Assembly (NCBI GenBank): GCA_043800975.1 | Contig: JAZDMK010000117.1 | Span: forward strand, 1 to 10,791 | Length of the DNA: 10,791 nt | DNA from: JAZDMK01 sp043800975 | GTDB lineage: Bacteria > Bacteroidota > Bacteroidia > Bacteroidales > JAHJDW01 | Direction of reading: 5' to 3' | Shown here: positions 6,063 to 10,791 of the stretch, in pieces | How positions within the stretch are numbered: the stretch's first letter is position 1 | How the letters are laid out: every line of letters starts with the position of its first letter | Position numbers and translations under genes: made by a program | Notes under the pieces: generated by a model | Told to the model about the DNA's origin: nothing | What the model saw: the letters and a program-made list of their open reading frames with translations, nothing else | Database searches by the model: none

Positions 6063-6904
6063 GCGAAGAACCCAAAAACCCATGGCAGCGTAAGGCTGCA
6101 GGAATCGGAGTCACGCTGCTCGTACACGGCGGACTGATTTTCATTTTCATGCTGATGTCGTTTAAAACGCCCATCCCTCCTTTCCCTGCGGAAGAGCCCG
6201 GTGGCGGCGGTAAAGGAATGGGTATTGAGGTAAATCTTGGCAATGCAGAAGATGGTTATGGCGATGTGCAGGATGAGATTGTTTCACAACCTGAGTTTAA
6301 CACCAAAGTTCAGGTCAGCCAGAATGATCTATTGAGCAATGAAAACGGTGAAAATGTTTCATTTAACAATGTAAAAAACGACAACAAAACAGTTGCTGAA
6401 AATAATAATGACAACGCTAATAATGCGAAGAACAATGTTGTAAACCCGGCACTTTTATACAAAGGAAAAAGCCAGGGTGACGGCAAAGGCAGCGGTGACA
6501 AAGGAAATCCGAATGGAGTTGTTGACTCTAAGAATTACAAAGGAGATGGCAAAGGCGGCGGAAGTGGTGATGGAAAAGGTGGCGGAGATGGAAAAGGTGA
6601 AGGCCCCGGCAAAGGAGATGGAAAAGGACCCGGCATTTCAATAATAATTAAAGATAGGGTTGTTAAGAATGTAGTAAAACCAGTTTATAATGTAAATGAA
6701 TCTGGAAAAGTTGTAGTTGAAGTTACTTTAGATCGAAATGGAAAGGTTCTTAGAGCAACAGCTGGTGCAAAAGGAACTACAACCTCAAATCGAACTCTTT
6801 GGAAAAACTCAACTGATGCGGCATTAAAAACAACTTTCTTTTTTAAAAAAGATGCTGCTGTTGAACAAAAAGGAACAATTACTTATAATTACATTTTAAA
6901 TTGA
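6059..6904 (+). CDS. tonB: TonB-family energy transducer with Asn-rich and Gly/Lys/Asp-rich linker
   Basis: TonB spans the periplasm and passes motor energy to outer-membrane TonB-dependent transporters. The 281 residues comprise a short cytoplasmic N-terminus, one membrane helix (about 13-33) with His23 in LLVHGG, matching the important His of the TonB anchor, and a Pro/Gly stretch (38-53). An Asn-rich region (about 93-128) and a Gly/Lys/Asp repeat linker (about 139-192) replace the usual Pro-Glu/Pro-Lys spacer. The C-terminal TonB domain (about 195-281) contains KPVYNVNESGKVVVEVTLDR and KGTITYNY. Both ends overlap neighbours (ATGA with exbD, TTGA with folC). Codon choice changes abruptly at the start of the C-terminal domain: by hand count, third-position GC is 32 of the first 60 codons but 9 of the last 87. 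The operon position and the ExbB/ExbD partners support the call; which transporters it serves is unknown. Confidence 0.9.
   Translation: MSEEPKNPWQRKAAGIGVTLLVHGGLIFIFMLMSFKTPIPPFPAEEPGGGGKGMGIEVNLGNAEDGYGDVQDEIVSQPEFNTKVQVSQNDLLSNENGENVSFNNVKNDNKTVAENNNDNANNAKNNVVNPALLYKGKSQGDGKGSGDKGNPNGVVDSKNYKGDGKGGGSGDGKGGGDGKGEGPGKGDGKGPGISIIIKDRVVKNVVKPVYNVNESGKVVVEVTLDRNGKVLRATAGAKGTTTSNRTLWKNSTDAALKTTFFFKKDAAVEQKGTITYNYILN
6539..6634 (+). repeat. Gly/Lys/Asp codon repeat in the TonB linker
   Basis: Residues 161-192 are a run of degenerate DGKG/GGG units. At DNA level GATGG(A/C)AAAGG recurs at about 6545, 6571, 6589 and 6619, with Gly-rich spacers between. Such tracts can change length by slippage. 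It forms the last part of the periplasmic spacer, just before the C-terminal domain. Confidence 0.75.
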
Positions 6905-8205
6905 GTTCCTATAAGGAGGCGCTTGAATATCTGCAGAGTCGTTTGCCCATGTATCATCGCATTGGGCCGGCAGCATACAAAGCCAACCTGAACAACACAT
7001 ACGCAATTTGCAAAATGCTGGGAAACCCTGAAAAGGATTTCCCGGCTGTGCATATAGCCGGCACCAACGGAAAAGGATCGGTATCGCACATGCTCGCATC
7101 GGTGCTGCAGGAGTGCGGGTACAAAACAGGATTGTTTACTTCGCCTCACTTAAAGGACTTTCGCGAACGTATTCGCATCAATGGGAAGATGATTCCACAG
7201 AAGAAGGTGATTGCGTTTCTGGAAGAAAATAAAAAGCAAATTGAAAAGATCGAACCCTCTTTCTTTGAACTGACGGCGGGTTTAGCCTTCGAACATTTTT
7301 CTGAAAACAACGTTGACATTGCCATTATTGAAACCGGACTGGGCGGAAGGTTGGATTCGACGAATGTTGTAAAAACAATTCTCAGTGTAATTACAAATAT
7401 CGGGAATGATCACAAGAATTTACTTGGAGAAAGTATACTTCAGCGAGCAACAGAAAAAGCGGGTATTATAAAAACGGGAACTCCTGTGGTGATTGGCGAA
7501 ACGCAAAAGGAGATTAAACAAATTTTTTTGGATAAAGCAGCGGAATGCCATACACAATGTGTATTTGCAGACAAACTATTTCACAGCGAAAATATTAATG
7601 CAGGAACAACCGGCGGAAAGCCTTTGCTGCAGACAGATGTGTATAAGGGAAAAGAAATGTATTTTCGTAAACTCCGGCTTGCTTTGCATGGAAAGTATCA
7701 GCTGAAAAATCTGATGACTGTTGCAACTGCGTTGGAAGAGCTAAAAAAAAGCGGAATTAAAATCACGAAAGAAAATATCCGGAAAGGAATATCGCATGTG
7801 GTTGAAAACACCGGTTTGCGCGGGCGCTGGGAAGCATTGTCGAAATCACCGCTGACGATTTGCGATGTTGGGCACAATGAAGAAGGGATGCAGGAAGTGC
7901 TTGCAATGATTAAAATGACTTCACATAAGAAACTGCATGCGGTCCTGGGGCTTGCCGATGATAAGGATGCGGAAAAGATTTTAAAAATGTGGCCGGCTGA
8001 TGCCATCTATTATTTCTGCAAAGCCAATATCCCAAGAGGAATGGATGCTGCCCTGCTTGCTGACAAAGGAAATAATGCCGGATTAAAAGGTAAAGCATAC
8101 AAATCAGTCAGAGCTGCATTAAAGGCAGCCCGCACTGCTGCGATGGACGGAGATTTGGTGTTTGTGGGGGGCAGTGTGTTTGTTGTGGCAGAGGCGATTA
8201 GCTGA
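6901..8205 (+). CDS. folC: Folylpolyglutamate synthase / dihydrofolate synthase
   Basis: FolC is a cytoplasmic ligase of the Mur ligase superfamily. It joins glutamate to dihydropteroate to make dihydrofolate and then extends folates with polyglutamate, using ATP. It has 434 residues with YKEALEYLQSRLPMYHRIG (4-22); the ATP loop AGTNGKGSVSH (53-63); TSPHLKDFRERI (80-91); ETGLGGRLDSTN (144-155); TNIGNDHKNLLGES (165-178); ATEKAGIIK (183-191), with Lys186 the likely carbamylated residue; GLRGRWE; CDVGHNEEGM; and a C-terminal GGSVFVVAEA. The chosen start is TTG at 6901, overlapping the tonB stop as TTGA. It gives the expected N-terminus about 16 residues before PMYHRIG, whereas the first in-frame ATG (6949) is inside that motif. 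An AAGGAGG sequence (6913-6919) lies downstream of this start and has no well-placed in-frame start after it. Conserved adjacency of exbB-exbD-tonB with folC is, as I recall, common in Bacteroidota, though the functions are unrelated. Confidence 0.95.
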   Translation: MSSYKEALEYLQSRLPMYHRIGPAAYKANLNNTYAICKMLGNPEKDFPAVHIAGTNGKGSVSHMLASVLQECGYKTGLFTSPHLKDFRERIRINGKMIPQKKVIAFLEENKKQIEKIEPSFFELTAGLAFEHFSENNVDIAIIETGLGGRLDSTNVVKTILSVITNIGNDHKNLLGESILQRATEKAGIIKTGTPVVIGETQKEIKQIFLDKAAECHTQCVFADKLFHSENINAGTTGGKPLLQTDVYKGKEMYFRKLRLALHGKYQLKNLMTVATALEELKKSGIKITKENIRKGISHVVENTGLRGRWEALSKSPLTICDVGHNEEGMQEVLAMIKMTSHKKLHAVLGLADDKDAEKILKMWPADAIYYFCKANIPRGMDAALLADKGNNAGLKGKAYKSVRAALKAARTAAMDGDLVFVGGSVFVVAEAIS

Positions 8206-8565
8206 AACAATTTCTCTTCAGTTATCGATTTTATTTGATACCCTTGGCTGATGTGGTTTCATAAGAAGACATTTTATTGCACACTTAAGTAAGTCAATTC
8301 AGCCATCTAAAGTAGTTGGCCTTGGATATACTTTAGTGCCTGCATGTATATGCTGCGTATTATGGGTTTTCACAAAACTGACAAAAGAGTCAAATAAAAT
8401 CAGCAATACTCTATCTTATCCATGCAGCGAGGGATGAAAGGGATTCTTCACATAATAATTTAATCCTTAACTTTTTATAAAATAAAAACAGAAAGCAACT
8501 TTCACAACGGGATATTCGTCTATTTACAGATTTCCTCAAATTAGCCAAAACAAAAAAGCCAAATT
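8206..8565. other. Intergenic region between folC and the repeat protein gene
   Basis: This 360-bp AT-rich stretch has no convincing gene or RNA gene. Just across the folC stop, AGCTGAA (8200-8206) can pair with TTCAGTT (8217-8223), but the following bases are only moderately T-rich, so it is a weak terminator candidate. Further on are an 8-bp palindrome ACTTAAGT (8283-8290), a 7-bp inverted repeat TGGCTGA/TCAGCCA (8245-8251 and 8299-8305) and the adjacent perfect 8-bp repeat described separately. TAACTTTT (8468-8475) is one mismatch from the -7 consensus about 90 nt before the next ATG, with no matching -33 element. The last 25 bases before that ATG are A-rich, as usual for leaders in this phylum. 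Confidence 0.6.
8307..8336. repeat. Perfect 8-bp inverted repeat in the intergenic region
   Basis: CTAAAGTA (8307-8314) and TACTTTAG (8329-8336) are exact reverse complements separated by 14 nt. No T-run follows, so this is not an ordinary intrinsic terminator. It could be an operator, a hairpin at the 3' end of the folC transcript, or chance. Confidence 0.4.
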
Positions 8566-10791
8566 ATGAAAAAGCTCAACAACTTATTGAAGCCGGCATG
8601 TATAGTACTGCTGGTTATTTTCTGTACTCTTTTTACTGGAATCAGATCCCAGGCAGCCAATTATTACTGGGTAGGGGGTACTGGAAACTGGTCTGCAGCA
8701 GGGACCCATTGGGCAACTTCAACTGGTGGTGCTGTATTCCACCTTACGGCTCCAACACAAAACGATGATGTTTTCTTTGACGCCAATTCCTTTTCCGGAC
8801 CCTTGCAAACCGTAACTGTTGACATATTTAATGCTGAATGCAAAAACATGAACTGGACCGGGGCAACAAACAGCCCCACGTTGGCCGGAACGAACGCTAT
8901 TGCTATTTATGGATCGCTGACCTTTATTCCGTCAATGTCCTGCACTATGTCCGGAGGATTAAACTTCACATCCAACAGCCCTTTAACAACCATAAATACA
9001 GGTGGGCTTACTTTGGCAAACGTTCAGCAATTTAGTTTCCAGATGGGAAGTACAGGAACATGGACGCTACTGTCAGATATTACACTTACTTCTGCATTCA
9101 ACAGCATTATGTTCAACGACGGGAATCTAAATACAAATGGGTACACGATCAACTGTAAGAATATAAACATTATGGGTATGGCCCATGGCAGCTGGACTTT
9201 GGGAAACTCCACCATTAACTGTTCAAGCTTCAGCCTCATGGGAACCCCTGCTATACTAGCTATCAACCCGGGCACTTCTACTATAAACATTATCAATGGT
9301 AATAATTCTTTTATGGGTAATGGGTATACCTTTTATAACATGAACTTTGACGGTCTCTCATCCGGCACAGAAATAGACCTAAATGGAAGCATGACCTTCG
9401 AAACGGTTTCATTTAATAATATCAAAACTGTTAGATTTCCTAGTAACGCTACGGTCACAGTTAAGGATCTCCAATTTAATGGAACTTGCAATAATCAGGT
9501 TGTAGTATGTTCAAATACCAGCGGATCTACGGCAAATATTCTAAAAACTAATGGCAATGTAAATGAAGATTACATTGCGGTAAAAGATATTACAATACTT
9601 GGTGGCGGAATTTTCGTTTCCAACAACAGCTCCGACCTTGGCAATGTTCACAACTGGACAATCAATGCTGCTGCTGCAAAAACACTCTACTGGGTCGGGG
9701 GAAACGGAAACTGGAATGATCCTGTACATTGGTCTCTTTCGTCTGGAGGTCCTCAGGCTGGCTCATGTGCCCCGTCAATCTCAGACAATGTTTTTTTTGA
9801 TTTAAATTCATTTAATGCAGCTGGTCAGAAAGCTTCAATTGACGGCAATGCATTTTGCCATGATATTACCTGGACCGGGGTTACAAATAATCCGGATTTA
9901 GCTGCAGTAAATTCCTGGGGAGATGCTCTATTTATCAGCGGAGATTTCATTCTAGATCCTAATATGACAGCTACTTTTAATGGGATCTATAATTTTGTAT
10001 CACCTGACCCGGCCCAGAATATTGCAACACAGAACAAAGTGCTCAATGGCTCTGTTTATTTTTCAGGATCCGGAGGATGGGGGCTTGTTCAGAATTTACA
10101 ATGCACCTCAATTACTTTTAATCAGGGTTCGCTGAATACAAACAATCAGAATGTGATTGCCAACAGTTTCTCTTCCAATACTAATCTGCCAAGAAATATA
10201 AATCTGGGAACATCTAACATTCAATTAGTCAGTGCATGGCAGATACAAAACAATACAAACCTCATATTAAACGCTGCAACTGCTAATATTGCTTTTACAG
10301 CCAATGCAACTTTTCAGGGAGGTCACCAGAGTTATTTAAATGTAGGTTTTGCAGGTGATGCAAGCATATATCATAATAATACTTTTGGTAACCTTGTTTT
10401 CAATGCCGGGAAAACTGTTTCGCTTGAAGCTGGATCAACCCAGACAATAACTTTAGGAATAAATGCTGCTGGAACATGCGGAAGTTATATAACTTTTATA
10501 TCAACGGCGGAAGGAAGTCAGGCTACAATATCCAAAACTGCAGGGGCGATTAATATAAGCTACTGCAAACTAATAGATATGAAAGCAATTGGGGGAGCAA
10601 CCTTCAATGCAACCAACAGTACAGATATGGGTAATAATACCGGATGGACGATTACGTCACCGGCAGCAACTACTTATTACTGGGTTGGAGGTACGGGCAA
10701 CTGGAACAATCCTGCTCATTGGTCCACCGCTTCCGGCGGGCCGGCAGGCACCTGTTTACCAGCCTGGTCGGACAATGTTGTTTTTGATGCA
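8566..10791 (+). CDS. Secreted modular repeat protein, 3' end beyond window
   Basis: The frame is open from ATG 8566 to the right edge (742 codons, no stop). A typical signal peptide is present: MKKLNNLLK, a hydrophobic core at about 10-24, and likely cleavage after SQA or SQAA (about 30-31). The mature part is tandem modules. Each opens with (Y/L)YWVGGxGNW, then HW(A/S)xxxGG, DxVFFD and a TWTG/NWTG motif. It continues as Asn/Thr/Ser-rich repetitive segments that look like beta strands, and closes with F..(N)NS(S/T)DxGN..xWTI. Module starts (Trp of WVGG) are residues 35, 376 and 706. No catalytic motif is recognisable. Modules of this type occur in large secreted Bacteroidota proteins of unknown function that often end in T9SS sorting or gliding-motility-associated C-terminal domains. 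That end is not visible here, so export by T9SS is inference, helped only by the presence of gldJ about 7 kb away. An adhesin or surface-layer role is possible but not shown. Confidence 0.85.
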   Translation, partial: MKKLNNLLKPACIVLLVIFCTLFTGIRSQAANYYWVGGTGNWSAAGTHWATSTGGAVFHLTAPTQNDDVFFDANSFSGPLQTVTVDIFNAECKNMNWTGATNSPTLAGTNAIAIYGSLTFIPSMSCTMSGGLNFTSNSPLTTINTGGLTLANVQQFSFQMGSTGTWTLLSDITLTSAFNSIMFNDGNLNTNGYTINCKNINIMGMAHGSWTLGNSTINCSSFSLMGTPAILAINPGTSTINIINGNNSFMGNGYTFYNMNFDGLSSGTEIDLNGSMTFETVSFNNIKTVRFPSNATVTVKDLQFNGTCNNQVVVCSNTSGSTANILKTNGNVNEDYIAVKDITILGGGIFVSNNSSDLGNVHNWTINAAAAKTLYWVGGNGNWNDPVHWSLSSGGPQAGSCAPSISDNVFFDLNSFNAAGQKASIDGNAFCHDITWTGVTNNPDLAAVNSWGDALFISGDFILDPNMTATFNGIYNFVSPDPAQNIATQNKVLNGSVYFSGSGGWGLVQNLQCTSITFNQGSLNTNNQNVIANSFSSNTNLPRNINLGTSNIQLVSAWQIQNNTNLILNAATANIAFTANATFQGGHQSYLNVGFAGDASIYHNNTFGNLVFNAGKTVSLEAGSTQTITLGINAAGTCGSYITFISTAEGSQATISKTAGAINISYCKLIDMKAIGGATFNATNSTDMGNNTGWTITSPAATTYYWVGGTGNWNNPAHWSTASGGPAGTCLPAWSDNVVFDA
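8662..9684 (+). repeat. WVGG module 1 of the secreted repeat protein (341 aa)
   Basis: Residues 33-373. It opens YYWVGGTGNW directly after the signal peptide, followed by HWATSTGG (48-55) and DDVFFDANSF (67-76). It lacks the short AG(S/T)C insert seen in copies 2 and 3. It closes with NNSSDLGNVHNWTIN before the next module. Confidence 0.85.
9685..10674 (+). repeat. WVGG module 2 of the secreted repeat protein (330 aa)
   Basis: Residues 374-703. It opens LYWVGGNGNW, has HWSLSSGG, then an AGSCAP insert and DNVFFDLNSF, and closes with NNSTDMGNNTGWTIT. Its second half (NAAGTCGSYITF, then QATISKTAGAINISYCKLID) aligns with the corresponding part of module 1 (NGTCNNQVVV, then TANILKTNGNVNEDYIAVKD). 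Homology therefore spans the whole unit and not just the opening motif. Confidence 0.85.
10675..10791 (+). repeat. WVGG module 3 of the secreted repeat protein, cut by window edge
   Basis: Residues 704-742. It opens YYWVGGTGNW, with HWSTASGG, an AGTCLP insert matching module 2, and DNVVFDA at the window edge. It is closer to module 2 than to module 1, as expected if the array grew by duplication from within. Confidence 0.85.

Noticed and set aside
6539..6634. CRISPR-like array from the short repeats
   Set aside because: The repeats are degenerate glycine/lysine codons inside the tonB reading frame, with no constant spacer length.
6913..6919. AAGGAGG as a Shine-Dalgarno site setting a later folC start
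   Set aside because: It has no in-frame ATG, GTG or TTG at the proper distance, and a later start would remove conserved FolC N-terminal residues. The phylum makes little use of Shine-Dalgarno pairing.
8206..8565. tRNA or small protein gene in the 360-bp gap
   Set aside because: I found no cloverleaf-like arrangement, CCA end or credible open frame with a recognisable product.
1..10791. Insertion sequence, prophage, defence or toxin-antitoxin system
   Set aside because: No transposase, integrase, nuclease or toxin motif, terminal inverted repeats or target duplications were seen. All genes but the last belong to conserved housekeeping families.

Overview
The window comes from a Bacteroidota genome. 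The evidence is a gldJ-type gliding/type IX secretion lipoprotein gene followed directly by murF, a TonB system whose three proteins look like Bacteroidota family members, matches to the Bacteroidota -7 promoter consensus (TAnnTTTG), A-rich leaders instead of strong Shine-Dalgarno sites, and a large secreted protein built from 'WVGGxGNW...HW..SGG...DNVFFD' modules. Genus and class cannot be fixed from the sequence alone. All genes are on the + strand.

Layout. Positions 1-1222 hold the 3' part of gldJ, whose frame is already open at the left edge. A strong intrinsic terminator (1241-1275) follows, and only 11 nt after its T-run murF begins (1287-2576). anmK (2573-3637) overlaps murF by four bases (TTGA). 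The pair covers the last cytoplasmic step of peptidoglycan precursor synthesis and the recycling of anhydro-MurNAc. After a 143-bp gap with two promoter-like boxes and a dyad comes a five-gene run: an MscS-family channel (3781-4917), exbB/tolQ-like (4939-5664), exbD/tolR-like (5661-6062), a tonB-like energy transducer (6059-6904) and folC (6901-8205). The last four are chained by ATGA, ATGA and TTGA overlaps, so they are almost certainly one translationally coupled transcript, probably with the channel gene in front. A 360-bp gap (8206-8565) with small inverted repeats separates this run from an open-ended secreted repeat protein (8566 to the right edge).

Function. Most of the window is conserved housekeeping: envelope biogenesis, osmotic protection, TonB-dependent energy transduction and folate metabolism. 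The accessory part is the repeat protein, which has a signal peptide and modules of 341 and 330 residues followed by the start of a third. It is plausibly a type IX secretion cargo or surface protein, but its C-terminus lies outside the window.

I found no convincing undescribed defence, mobile or RNA-based system. The observations most worth a second look are: a sharp synonymous-codon break inside tonB (GC3 about 53% at its 5' end, about 10% over its C-terminal domain, about 58% at the start of folC); the modular secreted protein; the terminator pressed against the murF start; two TTG starts, both in TTGA overlaps; and a dyad overlapping the predicted start of transcription of the channel operon.
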